Below are positions 24,881 to 36,307 of a stretch of 64,000 nucleotides of DNA, piece after piece. The number at the start of each line of letters is the position of its first letter. The stretch's first letter is position 1. Both the position numbers and the translations under genes were made by a program. Origin of the DNA: Mytilus galloprovincialis (lineage: Eukaryota > Mollusca > Bivalvia > Mytilida > Mytilidae); NCBI RefSeq assembly GCF_965363235.1, contig NC_134839.1:73050910-73114909 (forward strand), in the 5' to 3' direction. Below the pieces are notes generated by a model. That model saw only the letters and a list, made by a program, of their open reading frames with translations, made no database searches and was not told where the DNA came from.

Positions 24881-25752
24881 AACTTTTCAGAATATTGAAT
24901 AATACTTAAAAACTCCAATCAACACTTTATATACTGTATGTATTTTATGATAGAATCACATTAAATCTTGAGAAAATATCTGACGATTCATGTAGAATAA
25001 AATAATCAAACACTTGAACTTAAGATTGAAAACAATTGTTGTTGGGAAGTTTTTATGCATAATGACGTAAAATCTTGAACGTTTCTGAAAAGGGGGAATA
25101 AAAGTCAAACAAGGTACATGTCATTGAATATAACCATGACTTTACATGTATGAATTTGATGTGTCCGAACTTTTTTTCTGGATTAATCTTCGCATGGAAC
25201 TCCCAAACAAAATTAATTTGAACGCTCTGAAATACTTAAGGAGTTAAATGTGCAAAACATACCTTGAAAAAGGATATCTGCAAACCCAACAGGTACAAAA
25301 TCACTAATTCATAGCCTCATTGTATTCTATATCAAATTCTGCAATTTCATGCATTAATTGTTACTTTGTCTTACATTCAATTAAAGCGGCAGTCATTTCA
25401 TGACAACACTGTATCATATGCTAATTTGTACTGAATAATTCAACATCCCTTAAGTTGCTTATTAGAGACTACTGGTTCCCGGAAGTTTGATAGTACATTG
25501 TACAAAACAGGTACTTCTGATATGAACAGTAGGACAACATTAGTATGCCCTTCTATGAAAATGTTATATACATCTTTATCAAACAAAAGAAACTTTTAAC
25601 AAAGGTTCTACAGTGATCCCATGTCCTCAGGCTTTCATTTCGATACAAAAACTACCCAAATATTTTACCTATTGATCGACCGTCCCTGAATTTGTGGTTT
25701 CATACCAACAACTAGTCATGGGAGGGTCTTCAAACTTCATAGAGTGTTAATG
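24881..25752. other. no gene recognised
   Basis: AT-rich sequence between two retroelement copies. No supported exon and no clear repeat. Confidence 0.4.
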
Positions 25753-25966
25753 GTGCACATGTGGAGCAGGATCTGCTTACCCTTCCGGAGCACCTGAGAT
25801 CACCCCTAGTTCTTTGGTGGGGTTCGTGTTGTTTATTCTTTAGTTTTCTATGTTGTGTCGTGTGTGCTGTTGTTTGTTTGTCTTTTCATTTTTAGCCATG
25901 GCGTTGTCAGTTTGTTTTAGATTTATGAGTTTGACTGTCCCTTTGGTAACTTTCGTCCCTCTTTTA
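25753..25966 (+). repeat. 3' tail of the Penelope-like family (cctctttta end)
   Basis: From gcacatgtggagcaggatct through gccatggcgttgtcagtttg to ttcgtccctcttttat. Nearly identical to 56.04-56.27 kb. A truncated retrocopy. Confidence 0.75.
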
Positions 25967-26377
25967 TCTGTGAGTAAGAGATTACCATTTTCCTATAATT
26001 AGAATACAACTTCAATCGAAAAGTAAAAGACTAAATATGAAATTGCTATAAATTGCAGATGTGAATAAAAAATCAAAAATATCATATTATTGCAATTGGT
26101 ATAATGTCATTGCATTTAAACATTCCAAACACATTATTTTACATGGCATTTCGAGTAAATCTAACACAAAGAGATTCAGTAAAGTATAATGTATCACTTC
26201 GGAAAACATTGAATTACGTATCATGCATCTGAACCGATAATGTGAATGTTTTAAATCAAAAGTTCTTGATATGAAAACATACTGTTTTATTCACATGTTT
26301 TCAATTATTGCGTGAACAAAAATCACATTGATAAGGCTGAGATCTGCTGATGATTCTGTATGATGTAAACTGGTTTC

Positions 26378-26745
26378 CTATTCAGTGTTCACTGTCTGTT
26401 CCATTCCAGTCATACTTGCTGATATATTACTGGTTTCTTGTTCAATGTTTGCTGTCTGTTCCGATCCAGTCAGACTTACTGATAGATTTGTATGATGTAT
26501 ACCGGTTTCCTGTTCACTGTTCGCTGTATGTTCCAGTCCATTCCGATGTGTAAATGATTCTGTATGATTTATTCTGGCTAGTACCTGTTCAGTGTTCGCC
26601 GTCTGTTCCTCCAAAGATATCCCGTCACTTGATTGTGTATTACATAACATTGAACAATGAATTTGACTGTACGAGGGTGGGAGACCAAGCGATAATTCTG
26701 AATATGAAGGCGGTATGGTGTCTGTAGAAAAAACGTTGCCAGTGC
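26378..26745 (-). CDS. tail exon of PPxY membrane protein, copy B
   Basis: Entered in phase 1 after acceptor tttttatag and ended by TAG. It encodes a tail of about 122 residues. The proximal part carries two PPxY sites, PPSYSEL (also a YxxL signal) and LPPSYSQ, in the same order as in copies A, C and D. The distal 85 residues are unique to this copy: a hydrophilic region with diverged repeats around GSEQTANIEQETSNIS, rich in Glu, Gln, Thr and Asn. Copies C and D lack it, so it looks like a lineage-specific expansion of a short coding repeat. Predicted role: membrane adaptor recruiting WW-domain proteins. Confidence 0.7.
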
Positions 26746-27567
26746 CTATAAAAATACAAAAATGCCCCTTAATTCATTAAACAAATAACGACACCTAGCA
26801 AATATAATTTATATTATTTGTTTCAATTGTAATTATGAATAAAATATTTCAGGTTTTTGTAAATGAAATAGCCATTTTAATAAAAGACAACTGTCAAATT
26901 TGAAATACTATGAGTGCAAACAACAAAAAATCAGTCTGAACAAATATCTTTTATAAACCTTTTTAGATCTTTAATTAAGAAAAACAAGTTATTTATGTGT
27001 TAAAACAACCGCTTAAGAGACTTTTGACTTAGCATATGTCCGGTTTGAAATTAAATATTGAGTACTTATTCACATTACTAGTTGACATCTCTTCATTGAA
27101 GGAATTATATTAAGATAATATTATTAAATAGCTGAGACAGGGAATTATGACGACCTGAATGGTATCGTATATACATGTAGCAATAAATCTAGTGTTTAAC
27201 ACTTGATTTGTGTAGAAATGAAAAAAATCAAGTTTATATGAATGTGGTTTGACTCCTTTAAACAGCTGTAAAATCTATCGACACATATTGCATCTTGTAT
27301 ACGAGTCCTTAGGCTAGTGTCATCAAATGATTAATTTATTATTATTGATTCTAAGGATGATCCAAAAGAGTCGTTGTAGAATTGTTTTAGCTTGAAGAAT
27401 ATTGCACTCATCTTACATGAGGCATCGAATTTAACGGCAATTTATTCCGACCAGACGTATATATATGTCGATATTTATAAGTACGTCCGAGTCAGTGACA
27501 ACTCTACAACAGATTTATCCATCGGATCAACAGCAGTGATGGTGATACATGGCTGTGTACATTATTT

Positions 27568-27833
27568 ATATACAACTCGTCTAAACATCAACCAAACAAT
27601 GTTAGATCTGTAAAATTGCTTTCGCAAAATTTGTTCTTACCTCGCCGGGATTCGAACCCATGCTACTGAGATATCGTGACACCAAATCGCCTGGACGGCT
27701 GCAGTGCAGGCGATTTGGTGTCACGATATCTCAGTAGCATGGGTTCGAATCCCGGCGAGGAAAGAACAAATTTTGCGAAAGCAAATTTACAGATCTAACA
27801 TTGTTGGGTTGATGTTTAGACGAGTTGTATATA
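27568..27833. mobile_element. palindromic foldback element with tRNA-like B box
   Basis: Two arms of about 127 bases are near-perfect inverted copies around a spacer of about 12 bases (gacggctgcagt). Each arm contains GGGTTCGAATCCC, an exact polymerase III B box / T-arm core. No full tRNA cloverleaf or A box is evident. It lies in the intron between the two recognised exons of copy B. It could be a head-to-head dimer of a tRNA-derived SINE or a foldback DNA element. Confidence 0.7.
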
Positions 27834-28014
27834 GATATTTATATATCCATCACAGCCAATCAGACGCCATTCACATGGGATTCTTACCCCTTATACGAAG
27901 TAATTTGGAACACATTTTATTCCACTGGATACCGCGGGACTGTAAATCATCAAATAATATCGTTTACATGAAAAATCGATATAAATTGTTCGTCCTACTC
28001 TGACTATCACTTAC

Positions 28015-28144
28015 TAGCTTCGTGGTTTATTGATGAATTATGAACTTTCATCCAGTAGTAAATAACTATCACAAGAAGGACAGCAAAAGCTACTCCAACT
28101 ACTAGTATAACAACTGGTATGATTACAGCGAGGTCATAATATGT
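28015..28144 (-). CDS. transmembrane exon of PPxY membrane protein, copy B
   Basis: Bounded by acceptor attttgcag and a strong donor GCTA|GTAAGTG. It has 43 codons plus one base, leaving in phase 1, which fits the tail exon at 26745 exactly. It encodes YYDLAVIIPVVILVVGVAFA and continues hydrophobic to IVIYYWMKVHNSS, a single membrane helix followed by a basic juxtamembrane stretch. It enters in phase 0 without an ATG, so an upstream exon carrying a signal peptide or ectodomain is expected. I did not find that exon. Confidence 0.7.
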
Positions 28145-28479
28145 CTGCAAAATATATATATATATTTCTCTATTAAAAACAATAAATAGTAAACTGTTAC
28201 TTAATTGTCTAGATACAGTATGGGACAAATAATTCAACCCAGTTTATATTTAACTCCACAAATGAACTTAATTAAAAGGCAGTTAAATGTACTAAAACGA
28301 ATTGGGAGACATCTATCTAAATTGGGAAGGTTGACTATTTATCATTCATATACTTTATTATATCTACTATTGTCCAGTTGTTTGGCATTTTTGTGGGGAG
28401 GGTAACACTAAAAAAAATAGAAACAAATACAAGAACGTGCCTTGAGGTTCATCTATGAGGATGTTAATAGCTATTTGTT

Positions 28480-28760
28480 AAAATCTGGTTAATTTCTTTA
28501 AAAATAAGACGTCTAAGAATGATGGCAAAAGAAGTTTTTAAAATGTAACACAAATAGTCATCAATTCATCTCCATGATATTATGAATTTTAAAAATGTAC
28601 CTTACTCTTTTAGAAAGCTAGATACATTTGAAGTACCACAGGTGAGAGCAACACAATTTGGACTTCATTCCTGGACCTACACTCTGGAATGAGCTGCCTG
28701 ACGCGATACGAGCGCAGTGGAACCTGAACCTGTTTAACAGTATGATTAACAACTAGAATA
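28480..28760 (+). repeat. LINE C-terminal fragment, copy 1
   Basis: Includes a frame reading FIPGPTLWNELPDAIRAQWN, resembling the C-terminal block of some non-LTR reverse transcriptases. Frames before it are broken. The same 280-base segment recurs at 29190-29470. Confidence 0.6.
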
Positions 28761-28830
28761 GCAACTCATGCAGATGCGGCTACTGTAGATCTTGTACAAA
28801 TATGTAACAAAGAAGGACAAAAAGGCAAAT

Positions 28831-29150
28831 AGACAAAGCATATTAGGAAAAATGAAAGACAAGAATACAAAAATTCACCATAGCACAATAACGGGATGTT
28901 TAAGTTCAGAGCCACGTCATGTGTATCACAGAATCACTTAAAATGCATATAGACAAGCACATTAGCAAAAACGAAAGACAAGAATACAAGAAAATACCAT
29001 TGGACAATAACACAATGACGGGATGTATGAGTATACAGCCAAGTCATATGTATAAATGAAACACAAAAAAGTATATAGACAAAGCACATTAGCAAAAACG
29101 AAAAAAACAAATCGAAAAATGATCATAGAACAATAATATAATGATATTTT
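28831..29150 (+). repeat. tandem repeat, about 122 bp, 2.6 units
   Basis: Units begin at about 28831, 28951 and 29075 with agacaaagcacattagcaaa-like sequence, followed by gaaagacaagaatac and caatgacgggatgt. The third unit is diverged and short. The array sits between the two LINE fragments. Confidence 0.65.
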
Positions 29151-29189
29151 ACATTGATAGCTATCAATAGTGACTTAAAAACTCTTTGT

Positions 29190-29470
29190 TAAAATCTGGT
29201 TGATTTCTTTAAAAATAAAACGTCTAAGAATGATGGCAAAAGAAGTTTTTAAAATGTAACACCAATAGTCACCAATTCATCTTCATAATACTATGAATTT
29301 TAAAAATGTACCTTACTCTTTTAGAAAGCTAGAGACATTTGAAGTACCACAGGTGAGAGCAACACAATTTGGACTTCATTCCTGGACCTACACTCTGGAA
29401 TGAGCTGCCTGACGCGATACGAGCGCAGTGGAACCTGAACCTGTTTAACAGTATGATTAACAACTAAAAT
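29190..29470 (+). repeat. LINE C-terminal fragment, copy 2
   Basis: Nearly identical to 28480-28760, including the stretch ctggaatgagctgcctgacg. The two copies are about 710 bases apart in the same orientation with a tandem repeat between them, so a local duplication is likely. Confidence 0.65.
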
Positions 29471-29744
29471 ATTTTTAAGAAACTCTAATGCAAAAATAAT
29501 TAGGATGGAGCGGTCGTATGTAAATGCAGTAGATGTGTAGGGCATTGGAGACAAGGGGTGTGTGAATTCTTTGGCGAGCCCTTAATAAACCTTGCAAATA
29601 ATCTTAAGTATTATGATCTGTTTTATGTTTTCTTATCCCAGGCATAGATTACCTTAGCCGTATTTGGCACAACATTTTGGAATTTTGAATCCTCAATGCT
29701 CTTCAACTTTGTACTTGTTTGGCTTTATAAATATTTTGATATGA

Positions 29745-29788
29745 GCGTCACTGATGAGTCTTATGTAGACGAAACGCGCGTCTAGCGT
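29745..29788 (+). ncRNA. hammerhead ribozyme 1 (type I, minimal stem III)
   Basis: Order of elements: stem I strand GCGTCA, core CTGATGA, stem II GTC-ttatgta-GAC, GAAA, stem III of two pairs (A-U, C-G) around loop GCGC, cleavage triplet GTC ending at 29782, stem I strand TAGCGT. All core residues of the family are present. The A in TAGCGT gives one C-A mismatch in stem I compared with ribozyme 3. Confidence 0.85.
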
Positions 29789-29888
29789 ACTAAATTATAG
29801 TCCTGGTACCTTTGATAACTATTTACACCACTGGGTCGATGCCACTGCTGGTGGACGTTTCGTCCCCGAGGGTATCACCAGCCCAGTA

Positions 29889-29908
29889 GTCAACACTTCG
29901 GTGTTGAC
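29889..29908 (+). other. perfect hairpin with TTCG loop, unit 1
   Basis: GTCAACAC-TTCG-GTGTTGAC: eight pairs closed by C(UUCG)G, one of the most stable RNA tetraloops. It is conserved in the next unit at 30244-30263. Confidence 0.75.
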
Positions 29909-30099
29909 ATGATTATCAATAATGTGGTCATTTTTATAAATTTCTTGTTTACAAAACTTTGAATTTTTCGAAAAACTAAGGATTTTCTTATCCCAGGCAT
30001 AGATTACCTTAGCCGTATTTGGCACAACATTTTGGAATTTTGGATCCTCAATGCTTTTCAACTTTTTACTTGTTTGGCTTTATAAATATTTTGATATAA

Positions 30100-30143
30100 G
30101 CGTCACTGATGAGTCTTATGTAGACGAAACGCGCGTCTAGCGT
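30100..30143 (+). ncRNA. hammerhead ribozyme 2 (type I)
   Basis: Same core, stems and TAGCGT variant as ribozyme 1. Predicted cleavage after 30137, exactly 355 bases from the first site. Confidence 0.85.
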
Positions 30144-30451
30144 ACTAAATTATAGTCCTGGTACCTTTGATAACTATTTACACCACTGGGTCGATGCCAT
30201 TGCTGGTGGATGTTTCGTCCCCGAGGGTATCACCAGCCCAGTAGTCAACACTTCGGTGTTGACATGAATATCAATAATGTGGTCATTTTTATAAATTTCC
30301 TGTTTACAAAACTTTGAATTTTTCGAAAAACTAAGGATTTTCTTATCCCAGGCATAGATTACCTTAGCCGTATTTGGCACAACATTTTGGAATTTTGGAT
30401 CCTCAATCTCTTCAACTTGTACTTGTTTGGCTTTATAAAATTTTGATATGA

Positions 30452-30495
30452 GCGTCACTGATGAGTCTTATGTAGACGAAACGCGCGTCTGGCGT
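30452..30495 (+). ncRNA. hammerhead ribozyme 3 (type I, full stem I)
   Basis: Core CTGATGA and GAAA intact. Stem II GTC/GAC, stem III with loop GCGC, triplet GTC ending at 30489. Stem I strands GCGTCA and TGGCGT form six pairs, two of them G-U. Best-formed copy on the plus strand. Confidence 0.87.
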
Positions 30496-30539
30496 ACTAA
30501 ATTATAGTCCTGGTACCTTTGATAACTAATTATACCTAC

Positions 30540-33500
30540 TCTTGAATATAACAGTCATTTTTATATAGTTATGAAAAGCAAACAAAGGAGTGTATGTTTT
30601 TTGATTCAGTTGTTTGCCACCTAAATTTTTATCTAACGAGGTCTGTTTCAAAACACTTAAATCAAGATTTTTTATACAATTTCAACTTGAAACATGATGC
30701 ATTATAGTTTTAGAAAATTTACTCCCGGTCATATAGCTTCATGCATTTTCAGAACAATAAGAGTTTTGTGACACCAGAAACACTATCGGAAATGTTAGGC
30801 GCAATTGAACTTCCAATCAACCGTCTAACGATGGTAATTTTGTGGTTGAGAAGCTACCCTTGCTATGTAATGCTGTCTTAACTCTTTAACGTTTCTGTTC
30901 ATGCTGTCAGTGCACCAATAAATGCCTTGATTCTCATTCTTTGGGAAATTAAATATGCCCCAATATTTCTTGGCCATCCGAAATAAAAATTGGCGCCAAC
31001 TACGCGATGGGTGGCATACATTACCCGTAGCAGCATTAGCTGCAATCGACGGAACCTGTCATGTCATTTAAACAGACCTCAGACGGACCCTCAAGAACAC
31101 AGACACAGACATTGCATTCATACAAAAGTGATTGTGGACAACAGAAATCATATAAGATTTATTCGAAGCGGTTTTCTAGGACACTAAAATAAATATTCTT
31201 TAGCCTTTTATTGTACCAGAATTTTGTCATCGCCCCTCTCTTCCCCCTACAGACGCCATTAGCAAAGAGTTAAACCACGAACAAAAAAATGTGAATGTAA
31301 AAAAAATGAATTTGCGTATATCAGAGTGTCGGGTATATGTCGAACACGCTATAAGACGCTCTAAAACTTTCAGTCATTGGAAGCTGATGGAGACACCCGA
31401 GAGACAAAATCAACCAGACTGTAGAACTTTGTACGGGATTAGTGGAGCGACAGATTAAACTTTTTCAGGAACTGTAATAAAACAATAAAACTAATATCTA
31501 ACTGGCTTACTATGAATATATATTCAATCTAGAATCGAATGAGCTTGTATAACTCTCAGCCCCCCTTTTTCTAGCCCACCAACTCCTGCATGCGCATACC
31601 TTTCATGTCGTGTGATAGCCAACAATGATATCTAAAAAGCAATTATCATATAGGATGTTACATAATGATTTTCTAGATAAATGTGATTTAAATTTACCAA
31701 GACGCACAGGATTTAAATTTTACCTGCTTAAATCCATAATCAATGTTTTGACACCGTCCCCTAATTTAAAGTCTAATTTGTCAACCTCAGTAACGAGAAT
31801 ATACCTTTTCGTAATATGTCTAATAGAAACATTAATGTTCTGAGACAAACAATTATAACGTAAAAAATCATCAGACGCGTTTTGTGTAGTGTTAAATTAA
31901 CAGTTGTTTTTTCTTTCATTTGTCTTTGCCTCGGTTGGTTGTCACAAAGTAAGCTACACCATTGTTTGTATAGTTAATCATCAAACAGTATTGAACACCT
32001 CAGCTTTGTCAAGAAAATCTTGAAATAAAACAGGGAGCTCAGGATGGGCTAGTTTATCTAGTACCCACTTTGGTCCTTTATTGAAGAAGGAAATAACATA
32101 ACTAAAATAAAAACATAAAACATGTATTTACTTCACAAATGTAATTGATATATAAAAATAGGAAGACGTGGTTTGTTTGCTTCTGAGACACATATCCATC
32201 GGAAACATAAAGCAGATTTAAACATCCATGACATCAGTGATAAAATGCGAACAACCGACATCAAACATAAAAAAAATGAACAATCCAAATCTCTATACAA
32301 CATTGTACAAGGGAGGCTCATTTTTTAAACTATGAAGATGATCATAAAAGGAAGGAATATTCTCTACATGCAAAAAAAGGTAAATAATTATATCCTTGAC
32401 CTGTAAGAAAACATGCTTGAAATAAGATGCTTACCATAATATTTTTTCAACAAAGTGTTGTTTAAGTTGTAACGTCCATTACATCAAAGTGAACGAAGTT
32501 CGTTTTGTTCAAATGTAAAGTTATAATTGCATACTGTAAGTGCAATTATATTTGTATATCATTGTCTACAAGTGTATAATATACACACACTTCTACCTGT
32601 CTGAATCTCTACACATTTTTCCTTATCTCATGTTTATTTAACATTTACTGTTAGTCAACTCAAAAACGCACTGGATAATATAAATATCCGATACGATACA
32701 TGTGATTTAAACAAACCTTCGTTTTCTGTTTTATTTGTTGTTACGACCTTCCCTGATAACACTCATCTAATATCTTTATGTGTCGGGTTGTCACATTGAC
32801 TTCAAAATTATATAATTATCAGATACGTCTAATGCGGAATATGCGTACTTTTCCGAATCGCATACATTATTGTCGGTTAACTTTGTAGATCCTTTTTAAA
32901 TAAACAAAACTTAAAACTTTAGGTATCAAAACAGGTACTTATTCCATCAAATGCACATATAAATTAGGCTTGTTTTAGGTACCAAACCGCAAAAGTTCGC
33001 CTTTACCTTAAAGGGACACTAGTTACGAGATGTAGAAAAAAATAAATTTTTTATTTGTTCAATCATTAAGGAGAGCGAAATTGTGAGAGAAAAAAAATCG
33101 CTTTTAGCAGCCAGTTTGGTTCAATTTTGTCAAAATAAGCAAAAAAGCTTTGCTAATTAATTATTCACTTAGAGATGGGTTACGCGTGACATAGACGTTT
33201 TCAGCTGGTAAAAGGAGAAGAATGTCATCATTGAAAGTGAAACAAGAGTAAACCATTTGGTTGACTGCTTCGATTTTCAAAAACGCAGTCTTACACAACG
33301 ATATAAACACATTGTTTAAGCTACAAAATAAAATCAAATAGACCTAGAGTAATCCAAGTGCACAAGTTGTTTATTTATATCTATGTTTTTGTTTATATCG
33401 GGTTATGCAACCGTTGGCTGTCTTCGGAAGGTCACTTCGATGGTAAATTAGATGGCTCCTAGACTTAAATACAAACGAAATGCGGATACATAATTTCGAT

Positions 33501-33864
33501 CTGATGCATCGTAGATTTTTTTGTTTTATACTTTTTTTATTTTGATTTACGTTTTAGTCTGATATAAGTCGAGTATAAGAATATGAGTCAAATTGGTGAA
33601 CATGAATTTGACAGCTCATGTCCCTGTAACTTCAAATTATAAATCAGATTCTGTAAACAAGAAAAATATACACAAAAGATGTCAAAATTCACAAACAATA
33701 TTAGTCAACACAACAGACTATACCATGCAGCACCCGATTCTTCGGGAAAATATGCGTACAAAACAAAGACTCAACCAAAATAACGATCAACACATGGTTA
33801 AGAAATGTAGAATTTGTGCTTGGACAATATGTATTCAAACATTCCAATTGCTTTTCTAGACTAT
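30540..33864. other. no gene recognised
   Basis: Mostly unclassified AT-rich sequence. The stretch near 33.0-33.4 kb, starting aaagggacactagttacgag, has the look of a DNA-transposon-derived repeat, but I cannot define its ends. No exon with splice support was found. Confidence 0.35.
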
Positions 33865-35072
33865 TGTCTTAGGAAGGGATAAAACCTACTTTGTAAAGGA
33901 TCACTCTGATTCAAATAAAAAATTTACTGAAACTGACATTATCAAGATGCTTGATTTCTTAATTGAAAACATATTTGTTACGTTCGGAGGACGTGTTTTA
34001 CAACTAACTGTCGGCATTCCAATGGGAACAAATTGTGCCCCTCTTCTTGCCGACTTGTTTATTTATTATAATGAGGCTGACTTCATACAGGAACTTCTTA
34101 GGAAGAAAGATAAGAAGTAAGCGATATCCTTTAACTCTACGTTCCGCTATATAGATGATGTGCTTTCACTAAATAATTCAAAATTCGGTGACTATGTGGA
34201 ACGCATCTATCCCATCGAACTAGAGATAAAGGATATTACAGAAACAGTTATGTCGGCCTCATATCTTGACTTACATCTAGAAATTGACAATGAGGGTCGG
34301 TTGAAAACAAAACTTTACGACAAAAGAGATGATTTCAGCTTTCTAATTGTGAACTTTCCATTTCTTAGTAGCAACATTCCAGCAGCACCTGCATACGGGG
34401 TATATATCTCCCAATTGATACGATATTCCCATGCTTTCATTTCCTATCATGATTTTGTTGATAGAGGTTTGCTGCTCACAAGGAAGCTATTAAACCAAGA
34501 GTTTAAAATGGTGAAGTTGAAATCATCCCTTCGTAAATTTTACGGACAGCCATCACGAGTTGGTTGACCGTTATGGAATAACCGTTTCACAAATGATATC
34601 GGATAGGTTCCTTACGTCGTAATTACAACCCCCTTCCCTTTCATTAATATGACCTACCGAATTAGACTATTGACCGGATTTGTTATTACATAATCAACAT
34701 GACGGGTGCCACATGTGGATTAGGATCTGCTTACCCTTCCAGAACACCTGGTATCACCTCTAGTTTTTGGTGGGGTTCGTGTTGCTTATTCTTTAGTTTT
34801 TTTATGTTGTGTCTTTGCTACTTCACAAAAAGTATTTTCAGATATATTCATAAAAAATATCTACACAATAATTGTTTTACGGAAATTAATCATTCATCCG
34901 GAATGACTTTCGGGATTCTTTTATTATCTAGTCAGAAACGAATTGCGGTCAAGTGACCTCACACGACTTTTCTGTTCCTCGTGTTTGGACAATATTTTTT
35001 GAAGTGTTATGGCGTTGTCAATTTATTTTCGATTTATGAGTTTGACTCTGGTATCTTTCGTCCCTCTTTTAA
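33865..35072 (+). mobile_element. Penelope-like element, 5'-truncated, with RT and 3' tail
   Basis: Encodes the reverse transcriptase core in one frame: [20 protein letters not shown], then FRYIDDVLSL with the catalytic Asp pair, SASYLDLHLEI, KTKLYDKRDDF, and a C-terminus RGLLLTRKLLNQEF. A TAA at 34118 interrupts the frame between the two catalytic blocks, so this copy is dead. The 3' tail follows with gtgccacatgtggattagga and ends at cgtccctctttta; its middle (about 34812-35010) differs from other copies. Assignment to Penelope-like elements rests on the block order and is from memory, not a search. No GIY-YIG endonuclease domain is visible. Confidence 0.7.
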
Positions 35073-35074
35073 GG

Positions 35075-36086
35075 TAACCACAGCTGTCGACTGAATTTCA
35101 ATATAACCGCTTAAAAGAACAAAATAACACAGTTGACCCATCTGGTTGTGTACACGTACTTTTAATATTTCTACTCAAACATTTGTAATTAAAATAATAT
35201 TGATGATGAACTAACGTGCTGTAAACAAAAGCTCTTTTTTTTTATTAATTCTGTCAGTTTCTCCATTTTACAAATTATTACAGACGTTTAAAAATAGATC
35301 ATCTAATGAATAATATGACCTTTATAAAGGACTTATTAGTGTTCACACAAGCAAGCTGTTGGCATTATCGTTGACAATTACATATATAAACTACATGTAT
35401 CATCTTTTGTAGTATAGGCAACAGTGGAAATATAATCATTATAAATTAAAAATTGTATCTTAAATAGTTTGAAAGGTTGTGTCCATCTAAATATATGAGG
35501 AAAAATGATTCTGTACATCAATATGTCACAGTTTGTTGTAATATATATATACATAGTATGTGCTGTTGTTATTTTATATTTAAAATATATTGTACAAATA
35601 TATTTCTTCTAACATTGAACGTTGTTCGCCTTCGAAATTTATTATCGGAAGCAGCAGGTAATCAACACTAGTGAAACATACATGATTGTTGATGACAAGT
35701 GCAATATTTTGACGATTCCAACATAACTACATTGTTTTGTACAATGTGTTTTGTACAATGTCTTATCAAACTACAGCATGCTCTATTTTATCATTTTGTA
35801 ATTTTCAATACTTAATAATCAACTTACTTGATTAATTTAGAATTCATATTTACGGTACGTTATAACGATCATGTCCTATACACAGATAAACTACTATGTC
35901 AAATCCGTACGTTTGGAGGCGAAATACATCAAATTTTACTCTTAGCCTTCGTGGTTTGTCTGTTCAGTTTTCAAATCTTTTCACCAATGAAATGAAGAAC
36001 CAACTTGACGTAATTAGATAGTTTAGTTTTGATATACTAAAGAGCAAGAGGTGAGCATTCACTTTTTACGTATTATTCAAATTTTA
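35075..36086. other. no gene recognised
   Basis: AT-rich sequence downstream of copy C. No exon or repeat boundary supported. Confidence 0.4.
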
Positions 36087-36307
36087 TTAGAATACTGTTT
36101 CTTCCTCTGAAATACTTTCTAGTGATCTCCTGTCAATGTCAATAGTGCTATCCAATGATTGTCTATCGGCTACAATACAAGCTTGACTGTACGACGGTGG
36201 TAGTTGAAGAAGTGAAAGGTTGGAATATGTTGGTGGCAATGTCCCTTCATTTTGTGTAGTGTTCTGTGGAACTGTGTCTTCATTCGGTATGGAACTAAAT
36301 TCTGTTA
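36087..36307 (-). CDS. tail exon of PPxY membrane protein, copy C
   Basis: Best joined in phase 1 from acceptor ttttttaag at 36308; the next AG would create a stop. It encodes about 73 residues ending in TAA. Order: EFSSIPNEDTVPQNTTQNEG, then LPPTYSNLSLLQLPPSYSQA with two PPxY sites, the first overlapping YSNL. The C-terminus is acidic with Arg-Asp-Ser repeats: DRQSLDSTIDIDRRSLESIS. The tail shares SQAC after the second PPxY with copies A and D. Likely role: cytoplasmic docking of WW-domain proteins and endocytic sorting. Confidence 0.72.

Larger units (their letters stand above)
29631..30533 (+). mobile_element. retrozyme-like tandem array with three hammerhead ribozymes
   Basis: About 2.5 units of a 352-355 bp repeat. 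Predicted cleavage sites fall after 29782, 30137 and 30489, so two complete monomers (355 and 352 bases) lie between three ribozymes. Each full unit contains a hammerhead, a 20-base hairpin closed by a TTCG loop, and a minus-strand frame of 80-94 codons (EDPKFQNVVPNTAKVIYAWD) that is probably incidental. Known animal retrozymes are short non-coding repeats with type I hammerheads that accumulate as circular RNA and depend on other retroelements. The match here is architectural; transcription is not shown by the sequence. Confidence 0.8.

Noticed and set aside
26350..26553. Plus-strand frame with repeated FPVQCSLSVP-like segments
   Set aside because: It is the complement of the repeat tail of copy B, whose minus-strand frame is supported by splice phase and PPxY homology.
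27600..27790. tRNA gene suggested by GGTTCGAATCC
   Set aside because: Only the T-arm/B-box part is present. No acceptor stem, D arm with A box or anticodon arm can be folded, and the sequence is part of a palindrome.
29819..30458. Minus-strand frames of 80-94 codons in the 355 bp repeats (EDPKFQNVVPNTAKVIYAWD)
   Set aside because: They lie antisense to the ribozyme, differ in start and length between units and repeat only because the DNA repeats. Treated as incidental to a non-coding element.
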